Assembly: GCF_001997295.1 (NCBI RefSeq)
Contig: NZ_CP019605.1
Coordinates: 1,736,001 to 1,800,000, forward strand
DNA length: 64,000 nt
Source of the DNA: Tessaracoccus flavus
GTDB taxonomy: Bacteria > Actinomycetota > Actinomycetes > Propionibacteriales > Propionibacteriaceae
Reading direction: 5' to 3'
Shown here: piece by piece, positions 49,624-57,535 of the stretch
Layout of the letters: every line of letters starts with the position of its first letter
How positions within the stretch are numbered: position 1 is the stretch's first letter
The notes under the pieces: model-generated
What the model was told of the DNA's origin: nothing
The model's database searches: none
What the model saw: only the letters and a program-made list of their open reading frames with translations
Program-made: the position numbers and the translations under genes

Positions 49624-50874
49624 CTAGAGCTTGATGCCGAGCAGAGCGTCGATCGCCTGCACCATGTCCGAGACCGCCGAGGTGTCGTCGCTCTCGATCG
49701 CCATGCTCGCCGCCACCCAGGCGTCGACAGTGGCGAGCGCAGCCGGCGCGTTGAGGTCGTTGCGGAGCGCCGTTCGCATGGCCGCGATCGTCTCCCCCGC
49801 GGGCATGGCCGTCGCGTTGTTCAGCACGCCGCGCCACGCCGTCAGCCGCTCCGTGGCGCGCTCCAGCTTGTCCGGGGTCCAGTCCCAGTTGCTGCGGTAG
49901 TGGTTGTCCATGAGCGCGAGGCGGATGGCCATGGGGTCGGCTCCGGCGTGGCGAAGGCGGCTCACCAGCTCGAGGTTGCCCTTGGACTTGCTCATCTTCT
50001 CGCCGTCGAGCCCCACCATGCCGGAGTGCACGAATGCCTCGGCCATCGGCTCGTGGGCCGCAGCGATCGCTTCGGCCGCGCACATCTCGTGATGCGGAAA
50101 GACGAGGTCCGAGCCACCTCCCTGCACGTCGAAGTTCGGTCCGAGGTAGCGCATGGCGATCGCGGTGCACTCGATGTGCCAGCCGGGTCGCCCGGCACCC
50201 AGCGACGACGTCCAGCTCGGCTCGTCCGGCCTAGCGAACCTCCACACGAGGCAGTCGAGGGGGTGCCGCTTGCCGGGACGGTCGGGGTCCCCGCCGTTTT
50301 CCCGGAACAACTCGATCATGCGGCTCTCGTCGAGGTTGCTCACTCCCCCGAACCCTTCGGCGCCGACCGTGTTGAAGTACCAGTCGGGGTGCTGGTCGTC
50401 GTCCACCTGGTAGACGAGTCCGCTGGGCAGGAGTTGCTCGATGAGGTCGATGACGCAGGAGATCGACTCGACGGCACCGATGTAGTGCCGCGGTGGGATG
50501 ACCCGCAGATCCTGCATGTCGCTGCGGAAGAGCTCGATCTGGTCCTCGGCGAGCTCCTCCCATTCCTGGCCGGTCTCGGCCGCGCGCTCCAGCAGCGGGT
50601 CGTCGACGTCGGTGACGTTCTGGGTGTAATCGACGTCGAGGCCGAGGTCCAGCCAGACCCGCTGCACGAGGTCAAAGGTGACGTAGGTGTTGGCGTGACC
50701 GAGGTGCGTCGCGTCGTACGGGGTGATCCCGCAGACGTACATCCGGGCGGCACCGTCATTCGGGCCAACCTCGGTCAGGCTCTGAGCGGCAGTGTCGAAG
50801 AGAGTGAGCCGGCCCGGCACCGAGTCGTCGGACTTCGGGAGGCTGGGGACGGCGACAGGGGCCCACGCATACAT
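49624..50874 (-). CDS. mshC: Cysteine:GlcN-Ins ligase (mycothiol synthesis)
   Basis: 416-residue class I synthetase-like enzyme that joins cysteine to glucosaminyl-inositol. HIGH motif in TPYDATHLGHANTY, zinc ligands including MYVCGITPYD and GWHIECTAIA, KMSKS as EKMSKSKGNLEL. It is distinguished from cysS by the N-terminal AWAPVAVPSLP and the neighbours SCO1664/DUF3090. Its presence indicates mycothiol as the main thiol, a trait limited to Actinobacteria. Confidence 0.96.
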   Translation of the reverse strand: MYAWAPVAVPSLPKSDDSVPGRLTLFDTAAQSLTEVGPNDGAARMYVCGITPYDATHLGHANTYVTFDLVQRVWLDLGLDVDYTQNVTDVDDPLLERAAETGQEWEELAEDQIELFRSDMQDLRVIPPRHYIGAVESISCVIDLIEQLLPSGLVYQVDDDQHPDWYFNTVGAEGFGGVSNLDESRMIELFRENGGDPDRPGKRHPLDCLVWRFARPDEPSWTSSLGAGRPGWHIECTAIAMRYLGPNFDVQGGGSDLVFPHHEMCAAEAIAAAHEPMAEAFVHSGMVGLDGEKMSKSKGNLELVSRLRHAGADPMAIRLALMDNHYRSNWDWTPDKLERATERLTAWRGVLNNATAMPAGETIAAMRTALRNDLNAPAALATVDAWVAASMAIESDDTSAVSDMVQAIDALLGIKL

Positions 50875-50934
50875 GCGCCCAAACTTAGCCTGAATCCAGA
50901 CAGTGTCGCGCGCCGGCGGTCACGTGCTGGGCGA

Positions 50935-51657
50935 TCAGAGCGGAGGCCACGGGATGCCGGGCCACCGTCCGCTCGGCATCGGCATGGTGCCAGCCTCCAG
51001 GAGGGCCTTGGCGCGGCGCCTGAGCGCCTCCCACTCGTCGTCGTCCAGGCCCGGCGCCAGTGGCGCGGTCAGCGACGCGACGTCGGAGCAGAGTGCCAGC
51101 TCGGCGTCGCTCAGCGGATCCCCGGCCCATCCCCACAACACGGTGCGCAGTTTGTCGTCCACGTGCATGCTGACCCCATGGTCGACGCCGAAGAGTTTCG
51201 CGCCGGCGGCGATGAGGTGGCTGGCTTTGCGGTCGGAGTTGTTCAGCAGGGCGTCGAACACTGCGACGGTCCGCAGCCGCCCGTCGTCGCTGTGTGCCAG
51301 GACGACGGGCGCGCCGTCCTCGTCCTCTGCGGCGAGGATGGGTAGCCAGTTCTCGTCGATCCGCTCCGGACGAAGCAGCGCGATGGTGTCTGTGGGCTCA
51401 CCCTCGACCCACGCCTGGACTGAGCCTTCTCCCAGGGGGCCGTCGGCCCAGACGGTCAGCGGGACGATCCCGAGGCCGAGATGCTCGGACAACGCATGGG
51501 CCGCCACCTCGCGGCGTCCGAGCGTCGCCTCAGGAAAGTCCCACAGCGGGGCTTCGCCGGCGACCGGCTTGTACACCCAGAGCGACTCGTCTTCGTCAGA
51601 GGCCAGGAACGTGCCGTTCGACGCGTCGACCAGCCGTCCGACGAGGGTCAGCTTCAT
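50935..51657 (-). CDS. SCO1664-family protein (PI3K/PI4K-like fold)
   Basis: 240 residues. VGRLVDASNGTFLASDEDES, YKPVAGEAPLWDFPEATLGR, FDALLNNSDRKASHLI and LFGVDHGVSMHVDDKLRTVL are the conserved blocks of this actinobacterial family, which resembles the C-terminal catalytic part of phosphatidylinositol 3/4-kinases (NNSDRK, GVDHG). Substrate unknown. It overlaps the DUF3090 gene by ATGA and lies with mshC, so a role linked to that conserved cluster is inferred. Confidence 0.88.
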   Translation of the reverse strand: MKLTLVGRLVDASNGTFLASDEDESLWVYKPVAGEAPLWDFPEATLGRREVAAHALSEHLGLGIVPLTVWADGPLGEGSVQAWVEGEPTDTIALLRPERIDENWLPILAAEDEDGAPVVLAHSDDGRLRTVAVFDALLNNSDRKASHLIAAGAKLFGVDHGVSMHVDDKLRTVLWGWAGDPLSDAELALCSDVASLTAPLAPGLDDDEWEALRRRAKALLEAGTMPMPSGRWPGIPWPPL

Positions 51658-52172
51658 GGGAACAGCGGGCCCCGGTAGCCATTAGCCCGCGGGCAGATGT
51701 GGCTGGAGCCTTCGAGCGGCTGACCGCACGCGGGGCAGGGCGGGCGTCCGGAGGCCACCACAACCTCCGCCCTGGCGGCGAACTCTCTGGCCATCGCGGG
51801 CGTCAGTAGCACCTGCAGCAACGCGTTCTCGTCGGACTCGTCCTCTGGCCCGGCCATCAGCTCGATGAGGAGCCGCTGCCGCTCGTGATCCCAGGCGAGC
51901 CCGATGGCCGCTGCGCGGAAGGTGACCTCGAGGGGGGCGTCGAGAGGCCCCAGATCTGCCGGCGGTTGTTCATCCGGCACGTCGTGCCCGAGCTCGGCGA
52001 GCTGTTCCAGCACCTCCTTGATACGGATGCCCAGCATCTGTGCCTGCTGCTTCTCGATGGCCACCGCCGCCAGCTGGCCGCCCTCGGCCACCTGGATGAG
52101 GAACAGCCGGTTGCCGGGGGATCCGACCGTGCCGACGATGCAGCGGTCGGGGCGATTGAACTCCAGCATCAT
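51654..52172 (-). CDS. DUF3090 family protein
   Basis: 172 residues. MMLEFNRPDRCIVGTVGSPG and LIQVAEGGQLAAVAIEKQQA are typical, with a C-terminal zinc-ribbon-like CPACGQPLEGSSHICPRANG. Two adjacent ATGs (52172, 52169); the first was taken. It is always near the SCO1664-type gene and MSMEG_4193-type phosphatase in actinobacteria. Function unknown. Confidence 0.9.
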   Translation of the reverse strand: MMLEFNRPDRCIVGTVGSPGNRLFLIQVAEGGQLAAVAIEKQQAQMLGIRIKEVLEQLAELGHDVPDEQPPADLGPLDAPLEVTFRAAAIGLAWDHERQRLLIELMAGPEDESDENALLQVLLTPAMAREFAARAEVVVASGRPPCPACGQPLEGSSHICPRANGYRGPLFP

Positions 52173-52182
52173 GCCGGCCAGC

Positions 52183-52833
52183 CTATTGCCTGCCCACGTC
52201 TCCGCCGCCAACGACCGGCCCCCGGGCGACTCCGAGGTGTGCGGCCAGGGCGCCGCCGACGTTGACGCAGAGCACCATCGGGTGGGGCTGGCGGTAATCG
52301 ATCGCGCTGATCCCGGCGGGTGCCACATGGATGCGCTGGAAGTCGTCGCGGCGCATCCCGAAGGCGTGCGCGAGGATGCCCTTGATGGGATCGCCGTGTG
52401 AGAAGGCCACGATCGTCTCGTCGTCGGCGTGGCGGCCCGTGAGCTCGTCGATGGCCGCAGAAACCCTGTCGAACATGCCTGTCATCGTCTCGCCTCCGGG
52501 GAAGCTCACCTCCGTGGGCCGGGCCTGGATGTCGGTCCAGACCTGCTCCTTCATGAGCTCGTCCAACTTCAGTCCGGTCCAGTCCCCGTAGTCACACTCG
52601 CTCAATCCGTCCGCCACCTCGGCATCCGGGAAGCCGGCCAGAGCAGCCGTTTCCCGGCAGCGCTCGATCGGGGACGTGTAGGCGGCAGCGACCTGCACCC
52701 CCGAGAGCGCCTCCCTCAGCGCTTCGGCCTGCGCCCGGCCGAATTCGTCGAGGGCCACAGCCGCCCGCCCGGCCAGCACGCCAGCCGCGTTCGCCGTCGA
52801 CCGGCCGTGCCGGATGAGGACCACCTTCGTCAT
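52183..52833 (-). CDS. Histidine phosphatase (MSMEG_4193-type)
   Basis: 216 residues. The catalytic RHG lies in VVLIRHGRSTANAAG near residue 8-10; SPIERCRETA, the proton-donor Glu region DGLSECDYGDWTG and the second His in VAFSHGDPIKG complete the branch-1 histidine phosphatase site. The ATG at 52833 is the only start giving the proper N-terminus. The substrate is not known for this actinobacterial branch. Divergent from uppP by 110 bp. Confidence 0.9.
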   Translation of the reverse strand: MTKVVLIRHGRSTANAAGVLAGRAAVALDEFGRAQAEALREALSGVQVAAAYTSPIERCRETAALAGFPDAEVADGLSECDYGDWTGLKLDELMKEQVWTDIQARPTEVSFPGGETMTGMFDRVSAAIDELTGRHADDETIVAFSHGDPIKGILAHAFGMRRDDFQRIHVAPAGISAIDYRQPHPMVLCVNVGGALAAHLGVARGPVVGGGDVGRQ

Positions 52834-52943
52834 GGCGCAAGCGTAGTCGGCGCTCCGGATGGGGAGCCCGGATCCCTCGATGGGGGCCACGGCTACCCGA
52901 GTGGATAGAGTGACCCAGGTTTGATCCACCCTGAGGAGGACGC

Positions 52944-53768
52944 GTGGACTGGTTGCAGGCAATCGTGCTGGGCATCGTGCAGGGCCTCACCGAGTTCCTG
53001 CCGATCTCGTCCAGCGCCCACGTGTCGATCGTCGGCCAACTGCTGTTCGACGGTCGGGACCCGGGCGCGGCATTCACCGCCGTGACGCAACTGGGCACGG
53101 AGACCGCCGTGCTGGTCTACTTCCGCAAGGACATCTGGCGGATCATCACCCATTGGATCGGGAGCCTCCGTGGCACCGTCGAGAAGGGCGATCCGGACGC
53201 ACGGATGGGGTGGCTGGTCATCATCGGCTCGGTGCCGATCGTGGTGCTGGGTCTCCTGTTCCAGGACGCGATCGACACGACGCTGCGCAACCTTTGGATC
53301 ACCGTGGCCATGCTCGCCGGCGTCGCTCTGGTGCTGGCCGCCGCCGACCGCTTCGGCGAGCGCAACACCAAGGACCTGCGGCAGCTCTCGTGGCGCGATG
53401 GCATCCTGCTCGGGTTGTTCCAGGCGGCGGCCCTCATCCCAGGCGTTTCCCGGTCCGGCGCCACGATCTCCGGCGGCCTTTTCCTGGGCTTCAACCGCGA
53501 GGCCGCTGCACGGTATGCGTTCCTGCTCGCCGTTCCCGCAGTGTTCGGGTCGGGGCTGTACAAGCTGAAGGACATCGGCGACGACACGGCCGCCACCTGG
53601 GGACCCACCATCGTCGCGACCATCCTCGCTTTCGTCATCGGGTACGCCGTCATCGCCTGGCTTCTGCGCTACATCTCCACGCACAGCTTCCGGATCTTCG
53701 TCGTGTACCGCCTGGTGATCGCCGCGATCGTCGCCGTGCTGATTCTGACCGGCGTCCTGTCCGCGTAG
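52944..53768 (+). CDS. uppP: Undecaprenyl-diphosphatase
   Basis: 274-residue integral membrane phosphatase (BacA type) that recycles undecaprenyl carrier for cell-wall synthesis and gives bacitracin tolerance. GLTEFLPISSSAHVSIV and PGVSRSGATISGGLFLGFNR are the two active-site segments. About eight helices. GTG start at 52944 with GAGGA upstream. The aldo/keto reductase gene follows 11 bp later. Confidence 0.95.
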   Translation: MDWLQAIVLGIVQGLTEFLPISSSAHVSIVGQLLFDGRDPGAAFTAVTQLGTETAVLVYFRKDIWRIITHWIGSLRGTVEKGDPDARMGWLVIIGSVPIVVLGLLFQDAIDTTLRNLWITVAMLAGVALVLAAADRFGERNTKDLRQLSWRDGILLGLFQAAALIPGVSRSGATISGGLFLGFNREAAARYAFLLAVPAVFGSGLYKLKDIGDDTAATWGPTIVATILAFVIGYAVIAWLLRYISTHSFRIFVVYRLVIAAIVAVLILTGVLSA

Positions 53769-53779
53769 GGTTGGCAGCC

Positions 53780-54742
53780 ATGCAGCTACGTCCGCTCGGG
53801 GCTTCCGGGCTCCAAGTGTCCAGGCTCGGCCTCGGCACGATGGCGTGGGGTCGTGACGTCGACTGGCCCACCGCGAGGGAACTCCTCACCGAGTTCGTCG
53901 AGGCGGGCGGGAACTTTGTCGACACCGCACCCGCCTACGGTGCCGGCGTCGCCGAACGCATGCTCGGCAAAGCCCTGGCGGCCGGACTCCCCCGCGAGAC
54001 GCTGGTCATCGCGTCGAAGGCGGGCTTCGTGGTGCGCGACGGGCGCAGGGTCATCGACACCTCCCGTGGCGCGCTCCTGACCGATCTCGAAGGAACCCTG
54101 CGACGCCTGAAGACAGACCATCTCGACCTCTGGCAGGTGCACGCCTGGGGTGATGCGCCCATGGACGAGACACTGTCGGCGCTCGACTCCGCCGTGCAGC
54201 GCGGTCTCGTGCGCTACGTCGGGGTCTCCAACTTCGTCGGGTGGCAGACCGCGACGGCAGCGACCTGGCAGGCGGCGGACCGCGCTCGCACGACGCTGTC
54301 GAGCGTGCAGGTCGAGTACTCACTGCTGGCACGCAGGGCCGAGGTGGAGGTTATGGGCGCGGCGCGGCACCACAACCTCGGCGTGCTGGCTTGGTCCAGC
54401 CTGGGCCGCGGTGCGCTCACCGGCAAGTACCGCGGCGGACGGGTGCCTCGCGACTCGCGCGCTGCCTCGGAGCATTTCAGCTGGTTCGTCGAGCCCTACC
54501 TCCAGCCGCGCTCCGCCGCGATCGTCGACGCCGTCGCGCACGCCGCCCAGGGTCTGGGACTCACGCCGACGCAGGTGGCGCTGCTCTGGGTGCGTGACGC
54601 TCCCCAGGTGGCCTCCGCCCTGGTGGGTCCGCGCACCGTCGATCAGCTCGCCGAACTTCTGGACGCCGAGCAGAAGGAACTCGTCGCTCCGATTGTCTCG
54701 GCCCTCGACGACATTTCCGGTGGCGCGAACGCACTCAGGTAG
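53780..54742 (+). CDS. Aldo/keto reductase
   Basis: 320 residues, TIM-barrel NADPH oxidoreductase. N-terminus MQLRPLGASGLQVSRLGLGT; catalytic Asp and Tyr in FVDTAPAYGAGVAERMLG, Lys in LVIASKAGF, His in LWQVHAWGD. GPRTVDQLAELLDAEQKELV is the cofactor-binding end. ATG at 53780; the longer frame runs through uppP out of frame. Co-transcribed with uppP. Substrate unknown. Confidence 0.93.
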   Translation: MQLRPLGASGLQVSRLGLGTMAWGRDVDWPTARELLTEFVEAGGNFVDTAPAYGAGVAERMLGKALAAGLPRETLVIASKAGFVVRDGRRVIDTSRGALLTDLEGTLRRLKTDHLDLWQVHAWGDAPMDETLSALDSAVQRGLVRYVGVSNFVGWQTATAATWQAADRARTTLSSVQVEYSLLARRAEVEVMGAARHHNLGVLAWSSLGRGALTGKYRGGRVPRDSRAASEHFSWFVEPYLQPRSAAIVDAVAHAAQGLGLTPTQVALLWVRDAPQVASALVGPRTVDQLAELLDAEQKELVAPIVSALDDISGGANALR

Positions 54743-54780
54743 GACCGCCATCCGAGCTGACGGTCGGCGCATTGGCTGGG

Positions 54781-55155
54781 TCAGGCGATGTCGAACCTCA
54801 CGTGGTGCAGGCCGTCCTCGTCGATCGTGAGATGGAGTTCGCCGGTGATGCCGATGAAGTCGTCGGTCCCGGAGCCCGGTACAACCTCGTAGGTGAGCCG
54901 CTGCTCGCCGCCGACCATCGTGCCGAACTGTTGGAGCGACACCGAGCCGCTCAGAGAACCGATCCTCCCCTCGAAGACCTCCATCGCGACGAAACCCGCA
55001 GTCCCCTTGGCTGCGTTACCCGACGACAGCATCACGCCCTTGCTCGTGCCCTCAGCCCCGCCGGACCAGACCTTGGTGAAGTCGAACCGCCCGGTCGTGG
55101 GCAGCAAACCTTCGCTCGGGGTGATTTCTATGACGAACGTCGCGTTGGTCACCAT
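54781..55155 (-). CDS. DUF3224 domain protein
   Basis: 124 residues, all-beta, of the DUF3224 type: TTGRFDFTKVWSGGAEGTSK, YVAMEVF-like GFVAMEVFEGRIGSLSGS, and the end FIGITGELHLTIDEDGLHHV. Members are small single-domain barrel-like proteins of unknown function. Convergent with the aldo/keto reductase gene; monocistronic. Confidence 0.85.
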   Translation of the reverse strand: MVTNATFVIEITPSEGLLPTTGRFDFTKVWSGGAEGTSKGVMLSSGNAAKGTAGFVAMEVFEGRIGSLSGSVSLQQFGTMVGGEQRLTYEVVPGSGTDDFIGITGELHLTIDEDGLHHVRFDIA

Positions 55156-55260
55156 GTCTCCTCCTCAGGTTCGACTGGCTCCAGCCTAGGCCGATTTGCA
55201 AACGGTGGCAGGACACCTGCTAGAGTTCCTTCTCGCCCTCCCCGATGGGGAGTGCCGCTC

Positions 55261-55345
55261 GTCCGGGTGGCGGAATAGGTAGACGCGCTAGCTTGAGGTG
55301 CTAGTGCCCGTTAAGGGCGTGGAGGTTCAAGTCCTCTCTCGGACA
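55261..55345 (+). tRNA. tRNA-Leu (anticodon GAG)
   Basis: 85-nt type II tRNA. Acceptor arms GTCCGGG and CTCGGAC pair; the anticodon stem CTAGC / GCTAG encloses TTGAGGT with GAG in the middle. A long variable arm (TGCCCGTTAAGGGCGT) marks Leu, and the T arm has GGTTCAAGTCC. CCA is not encoded. DNA downstream is accessory in character. Confidence 0.95.
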
Positions 55346-55353
55346 CTTATTGA

Positions 55354-55399
55354 AACCCCGTCTGACTAGGCTAAACAGTCAGACGGGGTTCTCTTTTTG
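55354..55399 (+). terminator. Terminator after tRNA-Leu
   Basis: Perfect 13-bp stem AACCCCGTCTGAC / GTCAGACGGGGTT with an 11-nt loop followed by CTCTTTTTG. Confidence 0.93.
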
Positions 55400-55821
55400 C
55401 CCGATTTCGGGTCCTGATCGACAACCCGACCAGGTTCGACGGCGTGAAGGCCATCGGCGTTGACGAGCAAGTGGTGCGCCACGAGGCGCTGTTGTATCTG
55501 ATGGAGGTGGGAGACCTGCATTGGTTGGCCGTCGTAGCGGCGAGGTGAAGCTGACGGCAGCCTGTCCTGGGGGGAACGCCTGGGGTGGGTGGGAGCAGCC
55601 GTGACAGAAGCAGTCGGCCGAGTTGACGTCCGCGTGAACCCCGAACTGCCGGCGCTAGGGCGATCGAACCAGACCTACATCTTCGGATCAGGACGGTGGA
55701 GATCTCCTCGACGTAATCGGCTGATCAGTGTCCACAGTCAGAATCGACCCGACCGCTGTCAGGGGACTCCCCCGTTTCCCTTGACACGAAGGCTTCATCA
55801 CTACAATCACCACCGACACCA
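55400..55821. other. Island start: ISL3 transposase scrap, otherwise unassigned
   Basis: At about 55410-55473 the plus strand reads RVLIDNPTRFDGVKAIGVDE, closely similar to a conserved ISL3 transposase segment (VLIDEEHRFEGVKVVGVDEH in the copy at 16771). It then breaks off. The rest up to the IS3-family element holds no recognisable gene. Confidence 0.6.
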
Positions 55822-55896
55822 GGGACTGCTGACGGTTTGGTTGACTCCAAGATCGCATGACTCCCACGAAAGGGTCGTGCTGGAAGGATGGCATCC

Positions 55897-56190
55897 ATGC
55901 CGAAGATCGTTTACACCGACGAGTTCAAGCGCGACGCGGTCGCGCTTGTCGCCTCAGGCATCCCGCAGAAGCAGGTCGCCAAGGACATGGGGATGGCCAA
56001 GACCACCCTCCAAGCCTAGGTCCGCGACGCTCGCTTCCAGTCCCACGGGATGACCCCGACCACCGATCCTGAGCAGCGCAAGGACATGGCCCAGGCGTTA
56101 CGCCGGATCCGCGAGCTGGAGATGGAGAACGAGGTCCTACGGCGAGCGGCGGCGTATCTGTCGCAGGCTCACATCACGCCCCCAAAATGA
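55897..56190 (+). pseudogene. IS3-family orfA with premature stop
   Basis: MPKIVYTDEFKRDAVALVAS, HTH region GIPQKQVAKDMGMAKTTLQA, then TAG at 56017-56019 where the family has Trp (TGG), then VRDARFQSHG to the end LSQAHITPPK. The rest of the frame is intact, so a single base change explains the stop. Confidence 0.85.
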
Positions 56191-57072
56191 TCTACCCGCT
56201 CATGAAGGAGATGGCTGCGGTCGGTGCCCCCGTGAGGGTGCCGGTGGCGGTCGCGTGTCGGGTGTTGGGAAACTCCCAAACAGGGCTACTACAAGTGGCT
56301 CAAGCAGCCGGTCTCGGCCCGCGAGGCCGAAGAGCGTGAGCTGATCGCCGTGCTGCATCAGCTCCACGATGATGACCCGGAGGGCGGCTACCGCGTCCTG
56401 GCCGATGACATCACCGAGCTCGGGTACACACTCTCGGAGCGCAGAGTCTGGCGGCTGTGCCGGGTCGCCGGCATCCAATCGGTGTTCACCACGCGCAAGA
56501 CCCGGTACAAGAAAGCCGGCGCGCCCGTCCACGATGACCTGGTCAACAGGCAGTTCAGCGCCGACGGCCCCAACGAGCTATGGCTGACCGACATCACCGA
56601 GCACCGCACCCGCGAGGGCAAGGTCTACCTGTGTGCGATTAAGGACGTGTTCTCCAACCGGATCGTCGGCTACTCGATCGACTCGCGGATGAAGGCCCGG
56701 ATCGCCGTCAACGCGCTCGAGATGGCAGTGGCCCACCGAGGCCGGCCCGCCGGGGTGATCGTGCATTCCGACCGCGGGTCCCAATTCCGCTCCAGACGCT
56801 TCCTGAAGGCCCTCAAACGCCACAGGCTACGTGGCTCGATGGGCAGGGTCGGGGCAGGTGGCGATAACGCCGCGATGGAGTCGTTCTTCGCGCTACTGCA
56901 GAAGAACGTCCTCGACCGTCGATCCTGGGGCACACGAGAGGAACTGCGCCTGGCCATCGTGTCCTGGATCGAGGGCAAGTACCACCGCAAACGCCGTCAA
57001 CGCCGACTCGGGAAACTCACCCCCATCGAGTTCGAACTCATCATGAACCCAACCGCTACGCTGGCGGCATAA
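56187..57072 (+). pseudogene. IS3-family orfB (DDE transposase) with N-terminal frameshift
   Basis: Starts MIYPLMKEMAAVGAPVRVPV, then near 56275 one extra base shifts the frame; the second frame continues KQGYYKWLKQPVSAREAEER and runs to the end. The rve DDE core is otherwise complete: LWLTDITEH (Asp), VIVHSDRGSQF (Asp), DNAAMESFFALLQKNVL (Glu). Repair of one base would restore it, so decay is recent. Confidence 0.85.
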
Positions 57073-57127
57073 ACCCGGAGGTCAACCAGACCTTCAGCGG
57101 ACCCAACCCAACGGGGGGATTCTCATC

Positions 57128-57535
57128 ATGGAAGTACTCGGCCTGGCAGATGGGGCGGCTCTCGTCATCACGGGGATGGCGTCTCCACCGACAGCCGATG
57201 AGCCCCCAGGCCAGGGAACCTTGTCGCTCCCCGCGGAAGTCGCCACGTGGATTGGTGAGGCAGTCGCGGCCGGGGTCACGTTCGAGGTCTTGAAGGAGGC
57301 ATCCGTTGCGCTGGTTCGACAGGGCTGGACCAAGAAGGGAACGACCGCCACGGCCGAGTCAGTCACCCAGGCGGTCGTCCAGTACCTGCGCTCCTGCGGA
57401 TACATTGAAATTGTCGTGTCCGAGGTCAGGCGAGTCTCCGGTCAAGGTTGGACTCTGACCGGAACTGCGGACGGTTCTAGGTTCGGGGGAATGGCGGACG
57501 ACGGCGGCAACTTGGTGCATGTCCGCGTCAGATGA
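57128..57535 (+). CDS. Small unknown protein encoded with a CHAT protease
   Basis: 135 residues, MEVLGLADGAALVITGMASP. Residues about 33-85 are predicted helical (LPAEVATWIGEAVAAGVTFE with VLKEASVALVRQGWTKKG), and the C-terminal part looks like beta hairpins (IEIVVSEVRRVSGQGWTLTG then TADGSRFGGMADDGGNLVHV). No signal peptide or known domain. Its stop lies 17 bp inside the CHAT gene, so they are translationally coupled. This suggests a partner, adaptor or substrate of the protease; this is inference. A G-rich RBS (57111-57116) precedes the ATG; the native promoter region has been displaced by the IS3-family element. Confidence 0.75.
   Translation: MEVLGLADGAALVITGMASPPTADEPPGQGTLSLPAEVATWIGEAVAAGVTFEVLKEASVALVRQGWTKKGTTATAESVTQAVVQYLRSCGYIEIVVSEVRRVSGQGWTLTGTADGSRFGGMADDGGNLVHVRVR

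Larger units (their letters stand above)
55822..57106 (+). mobile_element. IS3-family insertion sequence (decayed)
   Basis: About 1.28 kb. Imperfect terminal inverted repeats: GGGACTGCTGACGGTTTGGT onward at 55822, and GGAGGTCAACCAGACCTTCA onward ending near 57106, which read alike when inverted. It encodes orfA with a premature stop and orfB with a frameshift. Its right end lies about 20 bp from the start of the small gene at 57128. Confidence 0.8.

Noticed and set aside
49900..51345. 481-residue plus-strand frame
   Set aside because: Antisense to mshC and the SCO1664-type gene, which have clear motifs.
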